NCBI GenBank assembly: GCA_955652455.1
Contig: CATPBU010000141.1
Span: forward strand, 1 to 11,678
Source: Candidatus Dormiibacterota bacterium
GTDB lineage: Bacteria; Chloroflexota; Dormibacteria; UBA8260
Length of the DNA: 11,678 nucleotides
Direction of reading: 5' to 3'
A model generated the notes under the pieces. The model searched no databases and was not told the DNA's origin. It saw only the letters and a list, made by a program, of their open reading frames with translations. The position numbers and the translations under genes were made by a program. This document shows, one piece after another, positions 5,187 to 11,678 of this stretch (positions are counted from its first letter, which is position 1; each line of letters begins with the position of its first letter).

Positions 5187-8030
5187 TCAGCGAGTTGCTC
5201 GTTCGGCGATTTCGAGAACGTGCTGGTACGGGTGTCCCGTGGCGCGGGTCATTCCGATTTCGCAGCCGCGGTTGTTCGATGCGTAAGCGGTGCAGTCTCG
5301 CTCGGCGAGGTTCGCCGCTTCCCGTTCGGTGGCCGAGGCGGTGAGTTCCGGGTGCAGCATCCCGCGGTCGCCGGCGAACCCGCAGCATCCCCAGTCATTG
5401 GGGATCACTACCTCGTCCGCGACCGCTTCGGCGAGCCGTGTGAGCGGGTCATTGATGCCGAGCCGGGTCGATGAGCAGGTCGGATGCAGGGCCAGCGAGT
5501 CGATGCGCGAGCTCACGGTCAGCAAGGGCATGATTCGCTCGTGGACAAAGGTGACAGCGTCGACGATGCGCATACCGTGATACTTCTCATCCGCGCCTCC
5601 GACCATGACGCTCAACCCCTCCGTGCAGGACGAGCCGTCGACAATAATTGGCAACTGCCCGTTGTGGCTGGTTCTTAGGAGGATCGGCAGCACGCGATTC
5701 CGCATTTCATGGTAACCGGCGGTCATGCCCTTCGACTTCCAGGGGGTGCCGCAGCACAGGTTTTGGATGCCGTCCGGAATCGTGACCTCGACCCCGGCCC
5801 GACCGCACAACGTCAACACGGCGGTTCGTACTCCCGGCGATGCCTCCGCGGGACCGAAGATCGAGTTCAAACAACCGGAAAAGTACACCGCTTGCGGGTT
5901 CCGGCCGGCTCGCGGCTTGCGCGGGATTCCACCTTTAGGCAAATCCTTACCCCACAACGGCACAGTGTCGGCCCCAAGGAGTGCGCGTGCAAAGGCGGTT
6001 GCCCCGCCCACAAGTGGCGCGGGAAGACTCTTGGCGACGCTGAGAACCAGCCCGCCGGCGTGGGTGACAGGTCCCCAGTGCTTAGCGGCCCGTTTCCAGC
6101 CCTCCCTTTTCAACGTCCCGCTGGATTCGGCCCGTAGTCGTCGTACGAGATCCCCGGTATCGATAAACACCGGGCACGCCGTCTGGCACATACCGTCGAC
6201 GGCACAGGTATCAACCCCGTCGTATTGGTAGTCTTTCTTCAATTCGCGCACCAGGGCGTAGTCGCCCGCGGCCTCGGCGCCCGCCAGTTCGCGGCGTAGG
6301 ACAATGCGTTGACGTGGGGTGAGGGTTAGATCCTTGCTCGGGCAGACCGGTTCACAATACCCGCACTCGACGCAACGATCCACCTCCTTCTCGACAGTTG
6401 GCGCGACCTTGAGGTGCGAAACAGACGATTGCGGGTCCTCGTTGAGGAGGACACCAGGGTTGAGAATGTTCTGAGGATCACACAGTCGCTTCACGCTCTG
6501 CATCACCGCGTAGAGTTCATCCCCGTACTGACGCCGAACAAACGGTGCCATTACCCGACCGGTACCGTGCTCAGCCTTCAACGTTCCACCCTTCTTGAGA
6601 ACCAGATCGACCATGTCTTCGGTGAAGGCTACATACCGATCAAGCTGCTTGGCCTGGTCGAAGCGTTCGTTCAACATGAAATGAATGTTGCCGTCCCGGG
6701 CATGCCCAAAGATCACGTTCTCCTCATAGCCGTGACGATGAAAAAGCTCGACCAGGTGCTCGCACACGTCTAACAAGGCCGCAACGGGCACCGCTACGTC
6801 TTCAAGCAGCGCCGACGTGCCGGGCGGGCGGTTAGCAGCAACCGCCGCGTAGAGGCCCTTACGAATATGCCACAGTGCAGCCCGCGCTTTCACATCCTCG
6901 GTGAGTCGAGCCGGCAAGGCTAACGGCAACTCGCCGAACAACTCGGCGCCAACAGAAACGCGGTCGGCGAGCGCTTCGACGGATGTCTCCTGGTACTCGA
7001 CGAGGAGGGCGGCGTGGTTGCGGACGGCGATGCTGCGCAACTGGTCATTCGCCTCCCGGTCCCGCTGCGAAACCCGCAGCGACGCGGCATCGAGCAATTC
7101 CACCGCAGCCAGCCTGGTCGCGACGAGGCCGGGCAGATAGCGGGTTGCTTCCCGCAGGTCGCTGAAAACGAGAAGCCCTGTCGCCGCATGACCCTTCACC
7201 GGGACGGTGCGAAACGTCGCCCCGGCCACGAACGCCAGAGTGCCCTCACTGCCAATCACCAAATGGGTGAGTATCTCGACCGCCGAGTCGTGGTCGAGAA
7301 ACGAGTTCAGGCCGTACCCCATCGTGTTCTTGATCGAGTACAGCCTTTCGATCGTGCTGACCGAATGCAGGTTGCCGCGGACCCGGTCACGCAGGGCGAG
7401 CAGACCGAGATGGATATCCGGCTCGAGATGCCGGAGCCGTGCATCCGCATCATCCTGGCCCGTATCGATCACAGTCCCGCTCGGCAACACCAACACGGCC
7501 GACTCGAGCGTTCGGTAGGTGTTGAACTCCGTACCGCACGCCATCCCACTGGAGTTGTTGGCCACAACCCCACCCACTGTGCACACAGCCTCACTGGCCG
7601 GATCCGGACCGAGCTTGGTCCGGTATCGCGACAGGCGCGCATTGACCTGGCGCAAAGTCAGCCCGGGCTGAACCCGCACCCGCCGCCCATCATCCAACAC
7701 ATCGATGTCACGGAAGTGGCGGCGCGTGTCCACCAGGACCCCACCTGTCACCGCCTGCCCACTCAGACTGGTGCCCCCTGAGCGGAAGGTAAGCGCGATA
7801 CCCTGCTCTGCGCTCGCACGAAGCAAAGCCGCCACTTGCGCGGCACTGGTAGGCGTCACCACAGCCTCGGGCGTCAGTAGATAGTGAGACGCGTCATGGG
7901 CCATCGCTAACCGATCGAGTGCCCGAGAGCGCACGCCGCCCGGCACAGCGCCTTCTAACGTCCTCAGCAGCCCGGGAGCAGGGACAGGAACCCGACCGGG
8001 TGAGGCTGCATTCCGCCTCCTACGGCTCAA
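5187..8030 (-). CDS. FAD- and Fe-S-containing D-2-hydroxyacid dehydrogenase (YdiJ/Dld-II type)
   Basis: A 947-residue fusion that oxidises a D-2-hydroxy acid, most likely D-lactate or D-2-hydroxyglutarate, and passes electrons through Fe-S clusters to the respiratory chain. Domains in order: an FAD-binding PCMH/VAO-type domain (about 45-280; FRSGGTSLSGQAV at 82-94), then a substrate domain (about 285-530) with GHARDGNIHF (442-451) and AEHGTGRV (486-493). A ferredoxin-like segment follows with C553/C556/C559/C563 (CVECGYCEPVCP) and C609/C615/C619. Two CCG repeats, as in GlcF/HdrD, complete it: SGCLN at 718-722 with NLCCG at 757-761, and HPTCSS at 849-854 with GCCGFAGDRG at 881-890. Length and order match YdiJ/Dld-II (GlcD and GlcF fused). 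No signal peptide; probably peripheral at the inner face of the membrane. The start is TTG 8030: homology needs residues from about 21 onward. In-frame GTG codons at residues 29 and 33 are alternatives. Confidence 0.9.
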   Translation of the reverse strand: MSRRRRNAASPGRVPVPAPGLLRTLEGAVPGGVRSRALDRLAMAHDASHYLLTPEAVVTPTSAAQVAALLRASAEQGIALTFRSGGTSLSGQAVTGGVLVDTRRHFRDIDVLDDGRRVRVQPGLTLRQVNARLSRYRTKLGPDPASEAVCTVGGVVANNSSGMACGTEFNTYRTLESAVLVLPSGTVIDTGQDDADARLRHLEPDIHLGLLALRDRVRGNLHSVSTIERLYSIKNTMGYGLNSFLDHDSAVEILTHLVIGSEGTLAFVAGATFRTVPVKGHAATGLLVFSDLREATRYLPGLVATRLAAVELLDAASLRVSQRDREANDQLRSIAVRNHAALLVEYQETSVEALADRVSVGAELFGELPLALPARLTEDVKARAALWHIRKGLYAAVAANRPPGTSALLEDVAVPVAALLDVCEHLVELFHRHGYEENVIFGHARDGNIHFMLNERFDQAKQLDRYVAFTEDMVDLVLKKGGTLKAEHGTGRVMAPFVRRQYGDELYAVMQSVKRLCDPQNILNPGVLLNEDPQSSVSHLKVAPTVEKEVDRCVECGYCEPVCPSKDLTLTPRQRIVLRRELAGAEAAGDYALVRELKKDYQYDGVDTCAVDGMCQTACPVFIDTGDLVRRLRAESSGTLKREGWKRAAKHWGPVTHAGGLVLSVAKSLPAPLVGGATAFARALLGADTVPLWGKDLPKGGIPRKPRAGRNPQAVYFSGCLNSIFGPAEASPGVRTAVLTLCGRAGVEVTIPDGIQNLCCGTPWKSKGMTAGYHEMRNRVLPILLRTSHNGQLPIIVDGSSCTEGLSVMVGGADEKYHGMRIVDAVTFVHERIMPLLTVSSRIDSLALHPTCSSTRLGINDPLTRLAEAVADEVVIPNDWGCCGFAGDRGMLHPELTASATEREAANLAERDCTAYASNNRGCEIGMTRATGHPYQHVLEIAERATR

Positions 8031-8067
8031 CGAAACCCACCGAATGATTGTAGTGACGAAGCTTCAC
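8020..8067 (-). other. Possible 15-codon leader ORF overlapping the dehydrogenase start
   Basis: On the minus strand GGAGG (8075-8071) is followed after 3 bases by GTG (8067-8065). This opens a frame coding VKLRHYNHSVGFVEP that ends at TAG 8022-8020, eleven bases past the dehydrogenase TTG (8030). Termination here could feed ribosomes to the weak TTG start. The spacing is short and the peptide has no recognisable composition signal, so chance is a fair alternative. Confidence 0.22.
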
Positions 8068-8136
8068 CAACCTCCAGGAACGGGACTGGCCACCCGCAGC
8101 ATGGAAGCCTACACCCGGCGGAATGCCGCCCACCGC

Positions 8137-9486
8137 CTACCGGCCGGCCGGCACCGGCACCGTCGCTGAGCCGGCATCGCGCCCGACCGGCTGCAGGTCA
8201 TATTCGACGTTGTGGTCGACCTTGGACCGCTCCTTCATGAGCACAACCGCCACAAGGCTCACGACCGAACAGCCGACGATGTAGAGGGCAATCGGCGTCG
8301 AGGAGTGATAGACGGAAAGCAGCTTGGAGGCGATCAGCGGAGCCGGTCCCCCGGCGGTAACCGAGGCGAGCTGATAACCCAATGAGGCTCCGCTGTAGCG
8401 CCGGCTTCCAGTGAAGCTCTCGGCGATCATGGCTGCCTGCGGTCCGTATTGGAGGTCGTGAGGGATCAGTGAGGCGATCACCGCGATGACCACCAGCGCA
8501 GCGACACCGGTGTTGAGCAGGCCGAAGTAGGGAAACGCCACCGCGCCCGTGAGGATGACGCCGACCGTGTACACGGGCCGTCGGCCAAACCGGTCCGACG
8601 CCATGCCAGCCAGGGGGATGGTGAACAGTGACAGACAAGCAGCAAAGAACACGCAGAACAGCATGAAGTTCTTGCCCTGTTTCAGCTGCTCGGTCCCGTA
8701 GACGAGCACGAAGGCGGTGAAGATGTAGAAGGGTGCCTGCTCGGAGGTGCGGACGAACATGGCGAGGAGGATCTCCCGCCAATTCCGCCGCACCACAGTC
8801 GAGATCGGGCGCGGCTCCACCCTCTTCTCGGCAATGAGCTGTCGAAAGAGCGGTGTCTCCTTGACGCCGAGTCGAATGTACAGGCCGACGGCCACGAGGA
8901 CGAAGCTCAGCAGGAAGGGAATCCTCCAGCCCCACTGCAGGAACGCTGACCCGGTCAGGTTGCTGAAAACGAGCAGAGCCCCGTTGCCTAGGATCAGGCC
9001 GATGGGGACACCCATCTGCGGCCAGCTGGCGACCAGGCCCCGGCGGCGATTGCTCCCCCACTCCATGGCGAGCAGAACCGACCCGCCCCATTCGCCGCCG
9101 ACACCTATGCCCTGGAACACGCGCAGGACGGTCAGGAGGATGGCGCCCCAGATGCCGATGCTCGAGTAGGACGGCAGCACGCCGACCAGGGCGGTGGCGA
9201 TGCCCATGGTCAGAAGGGTCGCGATCAGCGTGGCCTTGCGACCGATCCGGTCACCAAAGCTTCCGAAGATCCACGCGCCCACCGGTCGCGCGGCGAACCC
9301 CACCCCATAGGTGGCAAACGAGAGCAGCGCCCCGGTGAGCGGGGCGCTCTTGGGAAAGAAGAGCTTGGGAAAGACGAGGGCAGCGGCCGACCCGTATAGG
9401 AAGAAGTCATACCACTCAATCGAGGTTCCCACTACGCTGGCGACCACCGCCCGTCGCAGTTGCCGCCGGGTGTCGGTGTCTTGCAT
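8137..9486 (-). CDS. MFS transporter, metabolite:H+ symporter (MHS) family
   Basis: A 449-residue, twelve-helix inner membrane symporter. MHS members (ShiA, KgtP, ProP types) import small organic acids or osmolytes with protons. Family marks: SIEWYDFFLYG near the N-terminus (22-32), GDRIGRK in the first cytoplasmic loop (78-84), RVFQGIGVGGEWGGSVLLAMEW (122-143), the repeat of the loop motif as SDRFGRRPVY (297-306), and RYSGASLGYQLASVTAGGPAPLIA (363-386). The start is ATG 9486, with GGAGGG at 9498-9493 and 6-base spacing; GTG and TTG codons just upstream are less well placed. The dehydrogenase follows 106 bases downstream on the same strand. The substrate is not readable; lactate or another 2-hydroxy acid is suggested only by the neighbours. 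The C-terminal tail, coded by CCGG-rich DNA, is disordered. Confidence 0.92.
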   Translation of the reverse strand: MQDTDTRRQLRRAVVASVVGTSIEWYDFFLYGSAAALVFPKLFFPKSAPLTGALLSFATYGVGFAARPVGAWIFGSFGDRIGRKATLIATLLTMGIATALVGVLPSYSSIGIWGAILLTVLRVFQGIGVGGEWGGSVLLAMEWGSNRRRGLVASWPQMGVPIGLILGNGALLVFSNLTGSAFLQWGWRIPFLLSFVLVAVGLYIRLGVKETPLFRQLIAEKRVEPRPISTVVRRNWREILLAMFVRTSEQAPFYIFTAFVLVYGTEQLKQGKNFMLFCVFFAACLSLFTIPLAGMASDRFGRRPVYTVGVILTGAVAFPYFGLLNTGVAALVVIAVIASLIPHDLQYGPQAAMIAESFTGSRRYSGASLGYQLASVTAGGPAPLIASKLLSVYHSSTPIALYIVGCSVVSLVAVVLMKERSKVDHNVEYDLQPVGRDAGSATVPVPAGR

Positions 9487-9497
9487 CACCAACCCTC

Positions 9498-9509
9498 CAT
9501 GACCTCATG
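9498..9509. promoter_or_regulatory. Small dyad touching the transporter ribosome site
   Basis: CATGACCTCATG is a perfect 5-bp inverted repeat (CATGA, CC, TCATG) that abuts the GGAGGG ribosome site of the transporter gene. It could be a protein operator or a mark of local folding. It is short enough to be chance. Confidence 0.2.
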
Positions 9510-9649
9510 TCGTGGTCCGAGGCGCGCTGACCGGTGTCCGCCAAGCTGAGAGCGCTGGCGGCGGTTAGCTTACGGCGGTCATGGGCGGAATGCTAGTGCG
9601 CAGCCTCCAGCCAGCCCAGACCTCGCGGAGGTTAAGTCCGCAGCGGGCA

Positions 9650-10414
9650 TCAAATCTGACGCCGGTGGACCTGGAAGGCGGCGAAACTCTGATCGACGGG
9701 CATGAGCTCGATCGTGTTGACGTTGACGTGTGCTGGTTGCGATGCCGCCCAGTGAACCGATTCGGCGATGTCGAAAGCTGTCAACGGTTGCATGCCGGCG
9801 TAGACGCCGCTCGCCTTGCCTTCATCGCCGTCGAACCGCACGGTGGAGAATTCGGTTTCTCCGCTCATGCCGGGCTCGATGCAGGTGACGCGTATCCCGG
9901 TGCCGTGCAGGTCGCTGCGCAGGTTGAGGCTGAATTGATGGACGAACGCTTTGGTGGCGCCGTAGACGTTGCTGCCGGGATAGGGGTATGTCCCGGCGAT
10001 CGATCCCAGGTTGATCACATGGCCCTTGCCGCGGCTGACCATGCCGGGCAGGATGGCGCGGGTACAGTAGAGAAGCCCCCTGCAGTTCGTGTCGAGCATT
10101 TGCTCCCAGTCGGCGATATCGCCACGCTGGGCCGGTTGAAGGCCCTTGGCGAGGCCCGCGTTGTTGACCAGTAGATCAATCGCGGTGAACTCCGTGGAAA
10201 GAAGGCTGATCTCATGCTCGACTGCTGCCCTGTCTCGCACGTCGAGTTCGAGAGGAAGGATCCTTGGGCCAAGTTCGTTTGCGAGATCCGCAAGCCTCCG
10301 GCCCCGGCGCGCGCAAGCGACCACCCGGGCGCCGTCTGCTGCGAACCGGCGCACGATCGCAGCTCCGAATCCGGAGCTGGCGCCCGTGACGAATACGGTG
10401 AGTTGGGTGCCCAT
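9650..10414 (-). CDS. ydfG: NADP-dependent 3-hydroxy acid dehydrogenase (YdfG-type SDR)
   Basis: A classical short-chain dehydrogenase of 254 residues, very close in layout to E. coli YdfG (248 residues), which oxidises L-serine, L-allo-threonine and other 3-hydroxy acids with NADP and reduces malonic semialdehyde. Visible marks: TGASSGFG (10-17), the arginine-rich NADP-preferring segment ACARRGRR (33-40), NNAGLAKG (84-91), and the catalytic set Asn110, Ser138, Tyr151, Lys155 (YGATK). The C-terminal block HVNVNTIELMPVDQSFAAFQVHRR (229-252) is characteristic of YdfG. The start is ATG 10414 or ATG 10426. GGAGG at 10432-10428 is only one base from the latter but 13 from the former, so 10414 is preferred. 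The gene lies between lutC and the transporter on the same strand. Its role in organic acid metabolism is likely, but the substrate is open. Confidence 0.92.
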   Translation of the reverse strand: MGTQLTVFVTGASSGFGAAIVRRFAADGARVVACARRGRRLADLANELGPRILPLELDVRDRAAVEHEISLLSTEFTAIDLLVNNAGLAKGLQPAQRGDIADWEQMLDTNCRGLLYCTRAILPGMVSRGKGHVINLGSIAGTYPYPGSNVYGATKAFVHQFSLNLRSDLHGTGIRVTCIEPGMSGETEFSTVRFDGDEGKASGVYAGMQPLTAFDIAESVHWAASQPAHVNVNTIELMPVDQSFAAFQVHRRQI

Positions 10415-10487
10415 GACAGTCAGCATGCCTCCGTGGATGGGCCGGGAGCGAATCGAGGTAGTGTTGCAGTGCGGCGTTGAACTCGGT

Positions 10488-10506
10488 CGTGAGACAGCGT
10501 CTCGCG
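10488..10506. promoter_or_regulatory. Dyad/hairpin upstream of ydfG
   Basis: GAGAC (10491-10495), AGC, GTCTC (10499-10503) is a perfect dyad. As RNA of the plus strand it extends outward by a G-U pair and two Watson-Crick pairs to an 8-bp stem. It lies about 75 bases upstream of the ydfG ATG and 18 bases from repeat copy B, in the gap after lutC. It could be an operator for the ydfG promoter or part of the terminator of lutC. Confidence 0.33.
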
Positions 10507-10523
10507 CCGTTGCCGTGCGCGCG

Positions 10524-10580
10524 TAGCCCCAGCGTCGGGGCAATGGGCTCAAGAAAAGCGCTGACCCGTCATTGAAGTGG
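10524..10580. repeat. 57-bp imperfect direct repeat, copy B
   Basis: Second copy of the element at 4927-4983, same orientation. Here the first part forms a better hairpin, GCCCC (10526-10530), AGCGTC, GGGGC (10537-10541). The shared 20-base core is at 10561-10580. This copy lies between the lutC stop (10643) and the ydfG start, and is not at the 3' end of any plus-strand gene I can recognise. Confidence 0.85.
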
Positions 10581-10642
10581 CCGTCCGGCCGAGGCGCGAG
10601 AGATATTCGAACGAGTCGCGATGGGCTATGGTGGCGTGGAGA

Positions 10643-11281
10643 TCAGTCGTCGATAACGATCACGTGGAGCTCCCCAGGGCCATGGACTCCGCGCGTCAAC
10701 GTCATCTCGATGTCAGCGCTGCGGGAAGGGCCGGTGATAAACACCACCTGGCTGGGTACGCTACCGGGCCAGAAGTCTTCTCGACGGCGGAGCACATCTC
10801 CGGGAGTGGCGACCAGCCGCGATCTTCGCGCCACGACGATGCACGCGGGCGGGAGCAGGCTGATGCTGCGACCCTTCGCCGAGCGGGCATCGACGACAAC
10901 GCTTCCAGTCGCGGCCACCATTGCCACACAGCCGACCACCGTGACGGCTGCCTCCGCCGCGGCGCGCAGCCCGCAGTCCGGCCAGCGTTGGCCTGCCAAT
11001 CCCAGCGCTTCGACATCAGGCTCGCAGCTGAGGACCACTGGCGATCTGGTGCCGATGACCTCGATGACCAGCTGGCGCGCCGCGGTGAGGTCGGCAGCTC
11101 GATGGGCCTCGCCTCCAAGTGCGCCCAGTGCCGCCTCAAACGCTTCCACGCCCTCGGTGTCGATTGCGAACATGACTGGCGGCGGCATCGCATCGACAGC
11201 GACCATGGACCGGCGCGGCGGCATCACGCGCACCTCCGCAGCGTGACGGAGCCTGGAGAGGAAGACCTCTTTGTCCGTCAT
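10643..11281 (-). CDS. lutC: LutC-type L-lactate utilisation protein (LUD domain)
   Basis: A 212-residue LUD-domain protein. LutC works with LutA and LutB in the LutABC L-lactate oxidation complex that converts L-lactate to pyruvate. The C-terminal half carries the family marks: VAMVAATGSVVV (119-130), LLPPACIVVARRSRLV (142-157), and FITGPSRSADIEMTLTRGVHGPGELHVIVID (181-211). The N-terminal part (1-60) is longer and less typical, as usual for this family. The start is ATG 11281-11279, overlapping the lutB stop TGA (11280-11278) as ATGA, a standard sign of coupling. The last residues end at TGA 10645-10643, with no further same-strand gene for about 230 bases, so the lut unit probably ends here. 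Confidence 0.93.
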   Translation of the reverse strand: MTDKEVFLSRLRHAAEVRVMPPRRSMVAVDAMPPPVMFAIDTEGVEAFEAALGALGGEAHRAADLTAARQLVIEVIGTRSPVVLSCEPDVEALGLAGQRWPDCGLRAAAEAAVTVVGCVAMVAATGSVVVDARSAKGRSISLLPPACIVVARRSRLVATPGDVLRRREDFWPGSVPSQVVFITGPSRSADIEMTLTRGVHGPGELHVIVIDD

Positions 11282-11678
11282 CGCCGGCTCTTTCCGCCAT
11301 CCTTCCGCATCGGCACCGGCCGACCCGGAAGTGTGCGCGTCTGCAACCAGGCACCGGCCCAGCCCGGGCCGCCGCGAGCTCGCCGCACCAGGGGCATGAC
11401 TGCCTTCGCGGCCATCCGCGTCGAGGCAAAGCCCAGCTTCGAGCTCCACAGCCCCGACCAGGCCGAGAATCCGGCCCGCTTGACCGGTCCGACGTCGGCC
11501 GCATCGCGCCGGCGCAGGCCGAGCAGCATGTCGACGAGAGGGATGCGCACTGGACAGACCTCGACGCACGCCCCGCACAGCGAGGAGGCGTTGGCAAGCT
11601 CTCGCGATTCGCTGTCCTCCGGATGCAGCAGCGGTGTCAGCACCGCGCCAATCGGACCCGGATACACCGAGCCGTAGC
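11278..11678 (-). CDS. lutB: LutB-type iron-sulfur L-lactate oxidation protein (C-terminal part)
   Basis: The last 132 residues of LutB; the 5' part lies beyond the right edge. The visible piece begins with YGSVYPGPIGAVLTPLL, a highly conserved segment of LutB that follows its first cluster motif. Then comes SLCGACVEVCPVRIPL with Cys34, Cys37 and Cys41 of the fragment, the second [4Fe-4S]-type motif (its fourth ligand is in the unseen part). LutB is the ferredoxin-like subunit that carries electrons from L-lactate oxidation. The C-terminal tail is Arg- and Gly-rich. It overlaps lutC by 4 bases. LutA, if present, should lie further right on the same strand. Confidence 0.92.
   Translation of the reverse strand, partial: YGSVYPGPIGAVLTPLLHPEDSESRELANASSLCGACVEVCPVRIPLVDMLLGLRRRDAADVGPVKRAGFSAWSGLWSSKLGFASTRMAAKAVMPLVRRARGGPGWAGAWLQTRTLPGRPVPMRKDGGKSRR

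Noticed and set aside
7014..7781. Long plus-strand ORF (255 codons) inside the dehydrogenase
   Set aside because: It is the antisense shadow of a well-supported gene and its translation shows no domain.
8140..8162. CCGG-rich tandem run at the end of the transporter gene
   Set aside because: Low-complexity coding sequence for a Pro/Ala/Gly tail; too short and irregular to be a defined repeat element.
10146..10526. 126-residue plus-strand ORF ending on the TAG of repeat copy B, considered as a malic enzyme remnant
   Set aside because: Its last residues resemble the malic enzyme tail only loosely (ending AVRA versus VRAV), and most of it is the antisense shadow of ydfG.
10577..11677. Plus-strand ORF of 366 codons opposite lutC and lutB
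   Set aside because: LutC and LutB motifs on the minus strand are unambiguous; the opposite frame is an artefact of high GC content.

Overview
This is a high-GC window from an actinobacterium. Strong GC bias at third codon positions, GTG/TTG starts, a malic enzyme close to the mycobacterial type and a DosR-like palindrome fit Mycobacteriales or a close relative, but nothing here fixes the genus. Most calls rest on protein motifs read directly from the translations.

Left part (1-3114): small and stress-type genes. A VIT/CCC1-type metal transporter runs off the left edge on the minus strand. It is translationally coupled to an 84-residue unknown protein whose upstream region carries a DosR-like dyad. 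Divergent from these, a 94-residue unknown protein lies behind a near-consensus promoter (TTGACA, 17 bp, TATACT). It converges on a 77-residue acidic protein across a strong hairpin. A 92-residue unknown protein, an SRPBCC-fold protein and a truncated universal stress protein follow; the last two overlap tail to tail.

Right part (3115-11678): three-carbon and four-carbon organic acid metabolism. A full-length NAD-type malic enzyme lies on the plus strand. Facing it, all on the minus strand and read from right to left, are the end of lutB and all of lutC (L-lactate oxidation, ATGA overlap), a YdfG-type 3-hydroxy acid dehydrogenase, an MHS-family MFS transporter, and a 947-residue FAD plus Fe-S dehydrogenase of the D-lactate/D-2-hydroxyglutarate (YdiJ/Dld-II) type. 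Read together, this looks like uptake of a small organic acid, oxidation of both lactate enantiomers to pyruvate, and interconversion of malate and pyruvate. The transporter substrate and the exact dehydrogenase substrate are inferences from context.

The most unusual structure is a 57-bp imperfect direct repeat, one copy starting at the malic enzyme stop codon (4927-4983) and the other at 10524-10580. The two copies bracket exactly the dehydrogenase-transporter-YdfG block and share a 20-bp identical core. I saw no CRISPR array, rRNA, tRNA, transposase or recombinase. I do not see a clearly new multi-gene system. The candidates for novelty are the small proteins at the left, the DosR-like site, the bracketing repeat, and the odd start region of the large dehydrogenase.
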